This document shows positions 8,922 through 17,149 of a stretch of DNA of 64,000 nt, one piece after another. The notes under the pieces were generated by a model. It saw nothing but the letters and a program-made list of their open reading frames with translations. It was not told where the DNA came from and made no database searches. Made by a program: the position numbers and the translations under genes. Position 1 is the stretch's first letter, and each line of letters opens with the position of its first letter. This stretch comes from Arsenicicoccus dermatophilus (GTDB lineage Bacteria > Actinomycetota > Actinomycetes > Actinomycetales > Dermatophilaceae): contig NZ_JAKZHU010000001.1 of the NCBI RefSeq assembly GCF_022568795.1, positions 1,054,001-1,118,000 on the forward strand, read 5' to 3'.

Positions 8922-10202
8922 ATGACGAACACGATTGGGGTCGTGGACCTCAACGATGACGACAAGCAGGCGCTGGCGCAGCGTCTGGTGGACCAGGCCC
9001 GCGCTGAAGGAGTCGACCTGGTCGGCCCCGACGGTGTGCTGACGGGCCTGACCAAGCAGGTGCTGGAGACCGCTCTGGAGGAAGAGCTGACCGAGCACCT
9101 CGGCTACGAGCACTCGGATCGGCACGCGAAGCCGGCGCCGGTCGACGGGGGCGGGAACGAGCGGAACGGCACCCGATCCAAGACGGTGCTCACGCAGATC
9201 GGGCCGGTCACGATCGACGTTCCGCGGGACCGGGACGGCACATTCGACCCGAAGATCGTCCGGAAGCGGCAACGCCGTCTGGACGGCGTCGACCAGCTCG
9301 TCCTGTCCTTGTCGGCGCGCGGGTTGACCACCGGTGAGATCGCGGCGCACTTCGCCGAGGTGTATGGCGCGTCGGTGTCCAAGGACACGATCAGTCGGAT
9401 CACCGAGAAGGTCGCCGCGGAGATGTCTGAGTGGCAGCACCGGCCCCTGGACCGCGTGTACCCGGTGATCTTCATCGACGCGCTCGTGGTGAAGGTCCGT
9501 GACGGGCAGGTCACCAACAAGCCCTTCTACATCGTCATCGGCGTGACGACCGCCGGGGAACGCGACATCCTCGGGATCTGGGCCGGCGACGGTGGGGAGG
9601 GCGCAAAGTTCTGGCTGGGCGTGCTCACCGAGATCAAGAACCGCGGTGTCGAGGACGTGTGCATCGCCGTGTGCGACGGGCTGAAAGGACTGCCCGAGGC
9701 GATCACCACGACATGGGAGCTCGCCGCCGTACAGACGTGCGTCGTGCACTTGATCCGGAACACGTTCCGGTACGCGGCCCGCCAGCACTGGGACGCGATG
9801 GCCAAGGACCTGCGGCCCGTGTACACGGCCGTCAACGCCGAGCAGGCCGCCGCACGGTTCGAGGACTTCGCCGCCACGTGGGAGCCCGTCTGTCCCGCCG
9901 CGATCCGCATGTGGCGAGGCGCGTGGAACGAGTTCGTGCCCTTCCTCGACTACGACGTCGAGATCCGCAAGGTCATCTGCACGACCAACGCGATCGAGTC
10001 GTTGAACGCCCGCTACCGGCGCGCCGTCCGTGCGCGAGGGCACTTCCCGAACGACGCCGCCGCGTTGAAGTGTCTCTACCTGGTGACCCGTTCCCTGGAC
10101 CCCACCGGGAGAGGCAGGGCACGATGGGTCATCCGGTGGAAGGCACCCCTGAACGCCTTCGCCATCACCTTCGAGGGACGCATCACCCCCTCGACCACCT
10201 AA
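8922..10202 (+). CDS. IS256-family transposase
   Basis: A 426-residue DDE transposase of the Mutator/IS256 class. Family segments: ERNGTRSKTVLTQIGPV, DQLVLSLSARGLTTGEI, then the catalytic Asp in IFIDALVVKVRDG, the second Asp in AVCDGLKGLPEAI, and the Glu in CTTNAIESLNARYRR. The C-terminus RWKAPLNAFAITFEGRITP is typical. The ATG at 8922 is preceded by GGGAG; an upstream GTG at 8898 is less likely. The reading frame is intact, so the element may still be mobile. Confidence 0.95.
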   Translation: MTNTIGVVDLNDDDKQALAQRLVDQARAEGVDLVGPDGVLTGLTKQVLETALEEELTEHLGYEHSDRHAKPAPVDGGGNERNGTRSKTVLTQIGPVTIDVPRDRDGTFDPKIVRKRQRRLDGVDQLVLSLSARGLTTGEIAAHFAEVYGASVSKDTISRITEKVAAEMSEWQHRPLDRVYPVIFIDALVVKVRDGQVTNKPFYIVIGVTTAGERDILGIWAGDGGEGAKFWLGVLTEIKNRGVEDVCIAVCDGLKGLPEAITTTWELAAVQTCVVHLIRNTFRYAARQHWDAMAKDLRPVYTAVNAEQAAARFEDFAATWEPVCPAAIRMWRGAWNEFVPFLDYDVEIRKVICTTNAIESLNARYRRAVRARGHFPNDAAALKCLYLVTRSLDPTGRGRARWVIRWKAPLNAFAITFEGRITPSTT

Positions 10203-10214
10203 GAACGCTGGGCA

Positions 10215-10240
10215 CCCCGCCCACCGATAATCCGACAGTC
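10215..10240 (-). repeat. Right terminal inverted repeat of the IS256-family element
   Basis: Lies 12 bases after the transposase stop. Read on the minus strand it starts GACTGTCGGA and carries CGGTGGGCGGGG, matching the left end at 20 of 26 positions. Confidence 0.75.
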
Positions 10241-11593
10241 CCGATCGCCACCGCCTGGCTGGCGACCGGTCTGTACGTCGCACCGGCCGTGGGCGGACGC
10301 GAGCCCGCCGGCCAGCGCCTCGGCGTGAACGTCCTCTTCGGCGCGCTGCTCGTCGTGGTCCTCGGCTCGATGGCGGGGGAGTGGCTGTCGATCATGGGCA
10401 GGATGGGTCACGGCACCCCGTTGTCCTTCTGGCTCGGCACCCAGGGCTACGAGTACGTCGACCTGGGGCGGGCCTTCCAGATCGGGCTGTTCGTCGGCCT
10501 CTTCCTGTGGTTCGCCCTGATGTGGCGGGGTATGGCGCCGGCCCTGCGCCGCGCCCGCGACGAAGGACACCTGGCCGCCACGCCCGAGGCTCCGCTCGCC
10601 TCGGGCAGCCAGCGCTCGCTCACCCTCATGCTCCTCATGAGCTGTCTGGCCATCGCCGGGTTCTACGGCGCGGCCTTCGGGATCGGGCACAGCACGCACC
10701 TGTCCATCGCGGAGTACTGGCGCTGGTGGGTGGTGCACCTGTGGGTCGAGGGCTTCTTCGAGGTCTTCGCCACGACCGTCATCGCGTTCCTGTTCTCCCG
10801 GCTCGGGCTGATCCGTTCGTCGTCCGCCACCACCTCGGTGATCTCGTCGACGACGATCTTCCTGGCGGGCGGGATCATCGGCACCGCGCACCACCTGTAC
10901 TTCACCGGTTCCCCGTCGCCGGTGCTCGCCCTCGGCGCGGCGTTCAGCGCCCTGGAGGTGGTGCCGCTGGCGCTCATGGGCTTCGAGGCCTTCCGCAACC
11001 TGCGGCTGCTGAAGGTCCGCGAGTGGGTCGCCGGCTATCGCTGGGCGATCTACTTCTTCGTGTCGGTCTCGTTCTGGAACATGCTCGGCGCCGGGGTCTT
11101 CGGCTTCCTCATCAACCCGCCGATCTCGCTGTTCTACGTGCAGGGCCTCAACCTCACCCCGCTGCACGGGCACACCGCGCTGTTCGGCGTCTACGGCATG
11201 CTGGGGATCGGGCTGATGCTCTTCTGCATCCGCTCCCTGATGCCCGGCCGCGAGTGGGACGACCGGCCGCTGCGGTGGGGCTTCTGGCTGCTCAACGGCG
11301 GGCTGCTCGCCATGGCCCTGGTCTCTCTGCTCCCGCTCGGCCTCGCCCAGGCCTGGGCGTCGATGGACCGCGGCCTGTGGTGGGCCCGCTCCGACGAGTT
11401 CCTCTACGGTCCCGTCCTGACCGTCGTCCGCTGGCTGCGGATCCCCGGCGACGTGGTCTTCGGCCTCGGCGCCCTGTCGATCGGGGTCTTCATGGTGGGC
11501 CTGCTCACCGGCGCCTCGTTGAAGGGCCGGCCGCAGCAGGTCGAGCCCGGCCAGGTCCGGCCCGCCGCCGAGGAACCGTCGGCGCGCTCCTGA
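10241..11593 (+). pseudogene. norB: Quinol-dependent nitric oxide reductase (qNorB), N-terminally truncated next to the IS
   Basis: The last 451 codons of a heme-copper superfamily NO reductase. Remaining landmarks: GREPAGQR, GTQGYEYVDLGR, WRWWVVHLWVEGFFEVF with a metal-ligand His, GTAHHLYFTG with the paired metal-ligand His, HGHTALFGVYGM with the heme-ligand His, and LRIPGDVVF. qNorB proteins are about 750-790 residues, so roughly 300 are missing: the first helix, the periplasmic domain and the first heme ligand. Homology begins immediately at the IS border, and no 5' part occurs left of the IS. The gene has no start and is expected to be inactive. The tail is otherwise undamaged, suggesting recent loss. 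Confidence 0.9.
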
Positions 11594-11612
11594 CCGTCGG
11601 CCACCGGACACC

Positions 11613-11648
11613 GAGGACCGCGCCCCGTCCTGCGGGGGTGCGGCCCTC
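11613..11648 (+). terminator. Hairpin after the norB remnant
   Basis: Arms 11613-11626 and 11635-11648, with two mismatches and a short loop, start about 20 bases after the norB stop. The rest of the 309-base gap up to the CDPS gene holds a relatively AT-rich stretch (11795-11845) that is the likely promoter zone; a CTGACC / TATCTT pair 18 bases apart (11784-11813) is the best guess. Confidence 0.5.
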
Positions 11649-11902
11649 GGCGGGTCGGGAGGGCAGGCAGCCGTCTGCCGGCGCCGTCGCAGGTGGGCCC
11701 GTCGCCGACCGGGTCGATCCCGGCCGTGCTCGACCCGGGCCCGCCCCAGGTGACCGCAGTTGTCCGGAATGGCGGACCTAACCCTGACCTGGCAGCGCTC
11801 TCAGTCATATCTTGTCCCCTTTTAGGGTCAATGTGTTGAGTCTGTCGTGACCGCTCCGTGACGATCACACCGTCCCGCGCCCCCACCCCCGAGGAGCGAG
11901 CC

Positions 11903-12634
11903 ATGACCCCCGTGGCCACCCCCACCCCTTCCGCCGCGACGCTCGACGGCTTCGTCGCGACCCCGCTCACCCCGCGCTGCGCCCAGGTGGCCGACCGGGC
12001 CCGACACGTCTGTCTCGGCATCAGCCCCTTCAACGGCTACTACACCCAGCCGCGCATCGACCTGCTCGTGCGCTGGGGGCTCGAGGCCTATCCGTCGGTC
12101 AGCTTCTACGTCCCCGACCTGTCTCCCCAGCACACCTTCCGCGCGCTCGGGTATGCCGAGGGCAAGGCGCGCACCAAGGCCCGCCGCCAGGGTGCCTACG
12201 TGCTCAACAAGATCCGCACGGCCCTCGGCAAGGCGGGCGTCGCGGACCCGGAGCCCTACCTGCAGTGGAGCGAGCCGCTGGACGCCAACGAGCAGTACCA
12301 GCGCCTCGCTCGCGAGGGGCGCGAGCGCTTCGCCGACGACGCGGCCTTCCGGGCCGCGACGCTGGAGACCTCCCGCTGGGTGCTCGCCGGCAAGATCCCG
12401 GACGGCGGAGAGCCGACCGCCGAGCAGGCCGAGCTGGCGGTGGAGTACTTCCTGGACGAGCTGCCGTTCTTCGTCGACACCCCGGCGATCGTGGGGGAGG
12501 GGCCCTCGGTGTTCGTCTACCACCAGCCGGTGGACTACCTCGCACGGCTCTACCGCCACGAGCTGAGCCTGCTCCCCTCCGAGGACCAGGGATTCCTCGT
12601 GCTCAGCACCCCGGAGCCGCAGCCCGAGGACTAA
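11903..12634 (+). CDS. tRNA-dependent cyclodipeptide synthase (CDPS), NYH subfamily
   Basis: A 243-residue enzyme that takes two aminoacyl-tRNAs and joins the amino acids to a cyclic dipeptide (diketopiperazine). It matches the AlbC/CDPS family: HVCLGISPFNGYYTQ holds the nucleophile Ser41 and Asn44, EYFLDELPFFVDTP holds Tyr182 and Glu186, and VFVYHQ holds Tyr206-His207. These correspond to AlbC Ser37, Asn40, Tyr178, Glu182, Tyr202 and His203 and define the NYH type. The basic helix KARTKARRQGAYVLNKI is the expected tRNA-binding patch. GAGGAG at 11891-11896 supports the ATG at 11903 over a GTG at 11858. Specificity cannot be read by eye. An aldo/keto reductase gene starts 10 bases downstream; no cyclodipeptide oxidase, P450 or methyltransferase lies nearby. 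Confidence 0.92.
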   Translation: MTPVATPTPSAATLDGFVATPLTPRCAQVADRARHVCLGISPFNGYYTQPRIDLLVRWGLEAYPSVSFYVPDLSPQHTFRALGYAEGKARTKARRQGAYVLNKIRTALGKAGVADPEPYLQWSEPLDANEQYQRLAREGRERFADDAAFRAATLETSRWVLAGKIPDGGEPTAEQAELAVEYFLDELPFFVDTPAIVGEGPSVFVYHQPVDYLARLYRHELSLLPSEDQGFLVLSTPEPQPED

Positions 12635-12644
12635 GGTCGCGGAC

Positions 12645-13652
12645 ATGGAGTTTCGATACCTCGGCAACAGCGGACTGAAGATCTCCGAGATCACCTACGG
12701 CAACTGGCTGACCCACGGGTCGCAGGTGGAGAACGAGACGGCCAAGGCCTGCGTGCGCGCTGCGCTCGACGAGGGGATCACCACCTTCGACACCGCAGAC
12801 GTCTACGCCAACACCAAGGCAGAGACGGTCCTCGGCGAGGCCCTCAAGGGCGAGCGCCGCGAGTCCCTGGAGATCTTCACCAAGGTCTACTGGCCCACCG
12901 GCCCCGGCGGGCACAACGACTGCGGACTGTCCCGCAAGCACGTCATGGAGTCGATCGACGGCTCGCTGCGGCGCCTGCAGACCGACTACGTCGACCTCTA
13001 CCAGGCGCACCGGTTCGACACCGAGACGCCGCTGGAGGAGACGATGCAGGCCTTCGCCGACGTCGTCCGCCAGGGCAAGGCGCTCTACATCGGCGTCAGC
13101 GAGTGGACTGCCGAGCAGATCCGCGAGGGCCACGCGTTCGCGAAGCAGCTGGGCGTGCAGCTCGTCTCGAGCCAGCCGCAGTACTCCATGCTGTGGCGAG
13201 TCATCGAGGGCGAGGTCGTCCCGGCCTGCGAGGAGCTCGGTATCTCCCAGATCGTGTGGAGCCCGATGGCCCAGGGCGTCCTGTCCGGCAAGTACCTCCC
13301 CGGTCAGCAGCCGCCCGAGGACACCCGCGCCGGCCACGCGCAGGCGGGCCAGTCCATGAAGGACCTGATGCGCGACGAGGTGCTCACCGCCGTGCAGGGT
13401 CTCAAGCCGATCGCCGAGCAGGCGGGCCTGACCATGCCCCAGCTCGCCGTCGCCTGGGTCCTGCAGAACCCCAACGTCGCCGCCGCCCTGGTCGGCGCCT
13501 CGCGCCCCGAGCAGATCAAGGACAACGTCAAGGCCGCAGGCGTGCGGCTGGACGACGAGGTCATGAAGGCCGTCGACGAGGCTCTCGGCTCGGTCGTCGA
13601 GCGCGACCCGGCCCAGACCGCGGCGCGCGCCCCGCAGGGACGGCCCTGCTGA
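12645..13652 (+). CDS. Aldo/keto reductase (K+ channel beta-subunit-like)
   Basis: A 335-residue NADPH-dependent TIM-barrel oxidoreductase. The catalytic tetrad is visible: Asp49 and Tyr54 in FDTADVY, Lys80 in IFTKVYW, His122 in YQAHRFD. The cofactor region has GVSEWTAEQI, SSQPQYSML and the C-terminal LVGASRPEQIKDN, which bind the adenine phosphate in Kv-beta-like members. It lies 10 bases after the CDPS stop. An AAGG at 12634-12637 could be a weak ribosome site; alternatively TAAGGT (12632-12637) is a -10 box 7 bases before the ATG, giving a leaderless transcript. A tailoring role on the cyclic dipeptide is an inference from position only; it could equally be a general carbonyl reductase. 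Confidence 0.92.
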   Translation: MEFRYLGNSGLKISEITYGNWLTHGSQVENETAKACVRAALDEGITTFDTADVYANTKAETVLGEALKGERRESLEIFTKVYWPTGPGGHNDCGLSRKHVMESIDGSLRRLQTDYVDLYQAHRFDTETPLEETMQAFADVVRQGKALYIGVSEWTAEQIREGHAFAKQLGVQLVSSQPQYSMLWRVIEGEVVPACEELGISQIVWSPMAQGVLSGKYLPGQQPPEDTRAGHAQAGQSMKDLMRDEVLTAVQGLKPIAEQAGLTMPQLAVAWVLQNPNVAAALVGASRPEQIKDNVKAAGVRLDDEVMKAVDEALGSVVERDPAQTAARAPQGRPC

Positions 13653-13685
13653 GCGCCGGCTGATCCGGTCGTCCTGGCCGTACGC

Positions 13686-13726
13686 CGCCGCCCCCGGCCA
13701 CCTCTCGCAGGTGACCGGGGGCGGCG
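13686..13726. terminator. Bidirectional hairpin between convergent genes
   Basis: An 18-bp stem with one mismatch (arms 13686-13703 and 13709-13726) sits between the reductase on the plus strand and the permease on the minus strand. It can stop transcription from both sides. Confidence 0.75.
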
Positions 13727-13752
13727 TCATACCACCCGCTGTCGGTGGCGGG

Positions 13753-15204
13753 TCAGGTGCGCTCGCGGGCGGGCGCGACGATCGACGCCGGGTCCGGTCC
13801 GCGCCGCACCCGCAGCTCGTAGAGGCCCAGCACCACCGCGAGCGTCAGCAGCGAGACGAGCAGCTGGGGGCGCGTCTGTGGCAGCAGACCCATCGCCACG
13901 ACCACCAGCACGAGCAGCGCGAGCGTGACGGAGGACAGCCACGGGAAGCCCCACATCGGCACCGCCGGTCGCGGCTCCCCGGCCGCCTGCCCGCGGCGCC
14001 GCAGCACGATCTGGGAGGCGGCGATGGCGATGTAGACGAACAGGATCACGGCGCCGTAGGAGTTGATCAGGAAGGCGAAGACCACGTCGGGGGAGACGAC
14101 GGCCGCCACGAGGGAGATCCAGCCGACGAGAGTGCCGGCGACGATCGCGCGCCGGGGCACGCCGCTGCGCGACACCTGCGCGAACCACGGCGGCGCGTCG
14201 CCGAAACCGGTGAGGGCGAAGAGCATCCGCGACGCGGTGAACAGCGCGGAGTTCAGGCAGGAGAGCACGGCCGTGAGGATGAGCAGGTTCATCAGGGTCG
14301 ACACACCGGGTATGCCGAGGGTCCGCAGCGCGGCGGCATACGGGGAGATGGCGATCTCGGGGTCGTTCCAGGCCCGCACGGCCACGACGACGAAGACCGA
14401 CCCGACGTAGAACGTGACGACCCGCAGCACGATGGTGCGCATGGCCTTCTCGACGGCGCCGCGCGGGTCCCGCGACTCGGCGGCGGCGATGGTGACGATC
14501 TCGGCGCCGGTGTAGAAGGCGACGCAGGGCACCACCGCGGTGACCACGGCGACCCACCCGTGCGGCGCGAAGCCGCCGTGGGACCACAGTCCCGACAGCC
14601 CCGGCGTGGACCGCGGCCACAGCCCCGTGATCCACAGCAGACCGGCGGCCAGGAAGAGCACGATCGCGACGACCTTGATCGAGCTGAACCAGTACTCGAA
14701 CTCGCCGTAGCTGCGCGCCGAGACGAGGTTGGTGGCGGTGAGGGTGACGAGCAGCCCCAGCCCGAAGGCCCAGACCGGCACCTGCGGCCACCAGCCGGCG
14801 AGGATCCGCGCTCCGGCCACGGCCTCGACCGCGACCACGATGACGAAGAAGTACCAGTAGAGCCACCCGACGACGAATCCGCCTCGGGCACCGAGGGCTT
14901 CGCGGGCGTACACGTAGAAGGACCCCACCACGGGGCGGCTCACGGCCATCTCGGCGAGCATCCGCATCATCAGGACGGTGATCACGCCCGCGACGAGGAA
15001 GGACACGATCGCGGCCGGCCCGGCGTGCTGGACGACGACCCCGCTGCCCACGAAGAGCCCGGCGCCGATGACCCCGCCCAGCGCGATCAGGTCCAGGTGG
15101 CGGCGCTCCAGCCCCTGGCCGAGCCCGGGTCCGGCTGCTCCTTGCCCGGGCGGCGTGGACGAGGGCCGGGTCCAGCGGGTAGCGCCACTCGTGACCTGAG
15201 CCAT
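13753..15204 (-). CDS. APC-superfamily amino acid permease (GabP/AAT-like)
   Basis: A 483-residue transporter with about 12 hydrophobic helices. The N-terminal cytosolic segment runs into LERRHLDLIALGGVIGAGLF, the substrate-binding first helix with the GxGLF motif of amino acid permeases. The conserved AVEAVAGARILAGWWPQ and YGEFEYWFSSIKVVAIVLFL follow in the helix 3 and helix 5 regions. It probably imports an amino acid or GABA with protons. The substrate is not predictable. Supplying or exporting material for the neighbouring CDPS is possible, but the gene is convergent and so separately expressed. Confidence 0.9.
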   Translation of the reverse strand: MAQVTSGATRWTRPSSTPPGQGAAGPGLGQGLERRHLDLIALGGVIGAGLFVGSGVVVQHAGPAAIVSFLVAGVITVLMMRMLAEMAVSRPVVGSFYVYAREALGARGGFVVGWLYWYFFVIVVAVEAVAGARILAGWWPQVPVWAFGLGLLVTLTATNLVSARSYGEFEYWFSSIKVVAIVLFLAAGLLWITGLWPRSTPGLSGLWSHGGFAPHGWVAVVTAVVPCVAFYTGAEIVTIAAAESRDPRGAVEKAMRTIVLRVVTFYVGSVFVVVAVRAWNDPEIAISPYAAALRTLGIPGVSTLMNLLILTAVLSCLNSALFTASRMLFALTGFGDAPPWFAQVSRSGVPRRAIVAGTLVGWISLVAAVVSPDVVFAFLINSYGAVILFVYIAIAASQIVLRRRGQAAGEPRPAVPMWGFPWLSSVTLALLVLVVVAMGLLPQTRPQLLVSLLTLAVVLGLYELRVRRGPDPASIVAPARERT

Positions 15205-15338
15205 GAGGCCTCCTCGGTGCGGGGCTCTTCGGTGGTCCCGCCGTGGTCTGTCCTTCCTACCTCGTCACCGTGGGTGATGGGGGATTGACACGGCGGGTGC
15301 TGTCAGGGCGTATGCCGAACGGCCCGGTCGCCCGGCAC

Positions 15339-15377
15339 GACGAGACGCCCCCGTCACGAGGACCGGGGCGTCTCGTC
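15339..15377 (-). terminator. Hairpin after the small acidic ORF
   Basis: A perfect 13-bp stem (arms 15339-15351 and 15365-15377) lies 9 bases beyond the stop of the minus-strand gene at 15387. The rest of the 15205-15386 gap shows only the permease upstream region. Confidence 0.7.
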
Positions 15378-15386
15378 ATCCCGCGA

Positions 15387-15716
15387 TCAGGACCGCGAGC
15401 GCCGGCCTGGGTGCTCGGGGCCCTCGTCGCCGTGGACCGCCTCGGCGGCGTCCTCCTCGCTGATGAGCACGCCCGCGAGGGGGCTGCCGCCACCGGTGCC
15501 GGCGGCGGTGATGCCGTCCTCGGCGTCCTTCTTGGCCGGGGTCTGGCCGGCCGCGGGGGCGTCCGCGGGGATCGGTCCCCCCTTGCTGGCGCCCTGGCGG
15601 GTCTGGCTGGCCTCGCCCTCCGCGACGCGGGACTCGGCGTTGTCCCGCTCGTCGATGGTCTGGTCCTGGTCGCTGATGGCTGCTCCTCGAGGTCGGGTCC
15701 GGTGGTGCCGGCCCAC
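15387..15716 (-). CDS. Small acidic, probably disordered protein, unknown function
   Basis: Up to 109 residues rich in Asp, Glu, Gly, Gln and Thr, with no hydrophobic core; ISDQDQTIDERDNAES starts the coding-like part. The only standard start in frame is GTG 15716, which has no well-placed ribosome site. A good GAGGAG instead lies 6 bases before an ATC codon (15675-15677) at the point where the natural sequence seems to begin. Either ATC is used as a rare start or the base should be G. A hairpin terminator after the stop supports a real gene. Confidence 0.5.
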   Translation of the reverse strand: MGRHHRTRPRGAAISDQDQTIDERDNAESRVAEGEASQTRQGASKGGPIPADAPAAGQTPAKKDAEDGITAAGTGGGSPLAGVLISEEDAAEAVHGDEGPEHPGRRSRS

Positions 15717-15809
15717 CCTCTCACGGGGTCACCGGGTCGCGGCCGATCGCCGGTGCGCCGCCTGTCGGTGGCGCCTGCTTGGATGGAGGCCCATCGAAGG
15801 GAGCGGGGC

Positions 15810-16481
15810 ATGCGCCTGGTCTACGTCGACGACTCGGGGGCCGAGATCTCCGGGATCGTGGCCTACAGCTGGGTCGAGCTGGTCGACGGCGACTGGTCGA
15901 CCGCCCTCGGCCGATGGCTGGACTGGCGGGACCTGCTGTGGGAGCGGCACCAGATCGGCAAGGCCGTGGAGATCCACTCGACGAGCTTCGTCAACGGCCG
16001 CGGACGCCCGAGCCTGAACGACCGGTGGAACGCCTCCAAGGCCCGCCGGCGCGCGGTCTTCGTGCAGGGTCTGGAGGCGATCGCGAGCACCGGTTGCCTG
16101 CGCGTCGGGACCGTCTACGCCCGCACCACCGGCCGCCGGGGTGCCTACCGCGCGGAGCGGCTGCGGGTCTACGGCGAGCTGGTGGGTGTCCTGGACGGAC
16201 ACCTGGCCGGCGCCGGGGAGCTGGGGATCGTGGTGATGGACGGCGACGGCACCGACACCGGCTACCTGGCGGCGCACCGGGCGCTGCGGCTGCGGACCCG
16301 GCGGATCGTGGAGGACCCGATGTTCCAGCACAGCTCGCGCAGCCAGTGGCTGCAGATGGCCGACATGGTCGCCTACTCGGCCTACCAGGAGATCCTGCAG
16401 GAGCCGGCCAAGGCCTTCGCGCACGGGTGGTATCCCCGGCTGCGGGAGATCGACGTGCTCGGTGGGCCTCTGGCCGTATGA
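15810..16481 (+). CDS. DUF3800 domain protein
   Basis: A 223-residue protein with the hallmarks of DUF3800: MRLVYVDDSG at the extreme N-terminus, VVMDGDGTDT in the middle, and near the end SQWLQMADMVAYSAYQ. The two Asp-bearing motifs fit the suspected RNase H-like fold of this family. GAAGGGAG precedes the ATG. The family is often found near mobile elements and defence genes, but its role is not established and no clear partner lies beside it here. Confidence 0.82.
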   Translation: MRLVYVDDSGAEISGIVAYSWVELVDGDWSTALGRWLDWRDLLWERHQIGKAVEIHSTSFVNGRGRPSLNDRWNASKARRRAVFVQGLEAIASTGCLRVGTVYARTTGRRGAYRAERLRVYGELVGVLDGHLAGAGELGIVVMDGDGTDTGYLAAHRALRLRTRRIVEDPMFQHSSRSQWLQMADMVAYSAYQEILQEPAKAFAHGWYPRLREIDVLGGPLAV

Positions 16482-16534
16482 CGAGCGCGGCCGGCCGGTG
16501 GGCGTGGGGGAGGGGCCGGCACCGATGTGTGGCT

Positions 16535-16540
16535 TAGGGT
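16535..16540 (+). promoter_or_regulatory. -10 box TAGGGT upstream of the DoxX gene
   Basis: TAGGGT fits the actinobacterial -10 consensus. It would give a leader of about 60 bases before the ATG at 16609, which has its own AAGGAG. No good -35 box is visible. Confidence 0.35.
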
Positions 16541-16608
16541 GACCTCATCAGCACGCCGGGTCCTCCATGGAGTCCGACCAGGCACCACCCGCAGCTGCAA
16601 GGAGCCTC

Positions 16609-17130
16609 ATGTCCATCGTCCGTCGTCTCGCCCGCCCCATGCTCGCCGCGATCTACGTCACCGGGGGCATCGGCCACTTCAAGGGTCTGGAGCACCATGT
16701 CCAGCTCGGCCAGCCGGTCCTCGAGCCGGTGCGCACCACGGTCAAGGACCTGACCGGCGTCGAGCTGTCCGACGAGCTGCTCGTCAAGGCCAGCGGCGCC
16801 GCGATGGTGGGCGCCGGCACGATGTTCGCCCTCGGTCGCCTCCCGCGCCTGTCCAGCGCCGTGCTCGCTGCCACCATGGTGCCAACCACCCTCGCGGGGC
16901 ACGCGTTCTGGAAGGAGACCGACCCGCAGGCCCGCCAGATGCAGCAGATCCAGTTCTACAAGAACCTCGGTCTGGCCGGCGGCGCGCTGCTCGGCATGGT
17001 CGACACCGAGGGCAAGCCCGGTCTGAAGCACCGCGCCCGCGCCCAGGCCACCCTGACCCGCCGCGAGCTCAAGGCCCTGGCCACCCAGGCTGCGCTCGAG
17101 GCCCGGCTCGCGGCCGCCAAGGCCCGCTGA
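16609..17130 (+). CDS. DoxX family membrane protein
   Basis: A 173-residue protein with the DoxX/TQO-small-subunit pattern: LARPMLAAIYVTGGIGHFKG, KASGAAMVGAGTMFALGR, LSSAVLAATMVPTTLAGHAFW and FYKNLGLAGGALLGMV, which form four short helices, then a basic, Ala-rich tail (residues about 145-173). AAGGAG at 16599-16604 selects the ATG at 16609 over one at 16567. Such proteins are linked to membrane redox and thiol stress, but the exact function is unknown. Confidence 0.9.
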   Translation: MSIVRRLARPMLAAIYVTGGIGHFKGLEHHVQLGQPVLEPVRTTVKDLTGVELSDELLVKASGAAMVGAGTMFALGRLPRLSSAVLAATMVPTTLAGHAFWKETDPQARQMQQIQFYKNLGLAGGALLGMVDTEGKPGLKHRARAQATLTRRELKALATQAALEARLAAAKAR

Positions 17131-17149
17131 CCCCTGCCGGACGCGGGGT

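Larger units (their letters stand above)
8850..10240 (+). mobile_element. IS256-family (Mutator) insertion sequence, 1391 bp
   Basis: A single-ORF element with a full-length IS256-type transposase. The ends are imperfect 26-bp inverted repeats at 8850-8875 and 10215-10240; they match at 20 of 26 positions and share GA-TGTC at the tip and CGGTGGG further in. The size is normal for IS256-family elements. No target duplication is visible: the 8 bases outside the left end (CACCGGGG) differ from those outside the right end (CCGATCGC). Together with the truncated norB at the right edge, this suggests that a deletion ran outwards from the element after insertion. Confidence 0.85.

Noticed and set aside
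8842-10248. A target site duplication for the IS256-family element
   Set aside because: The 8 bases on each side (CACCGGGG and CCGATCGC) do not match, so none can be claimed.
13753-15204. Treating the permease as part of a CDPS operon
   Set aside because: It is on the opposite strand and separated by a bidirectional terminator hairpin.
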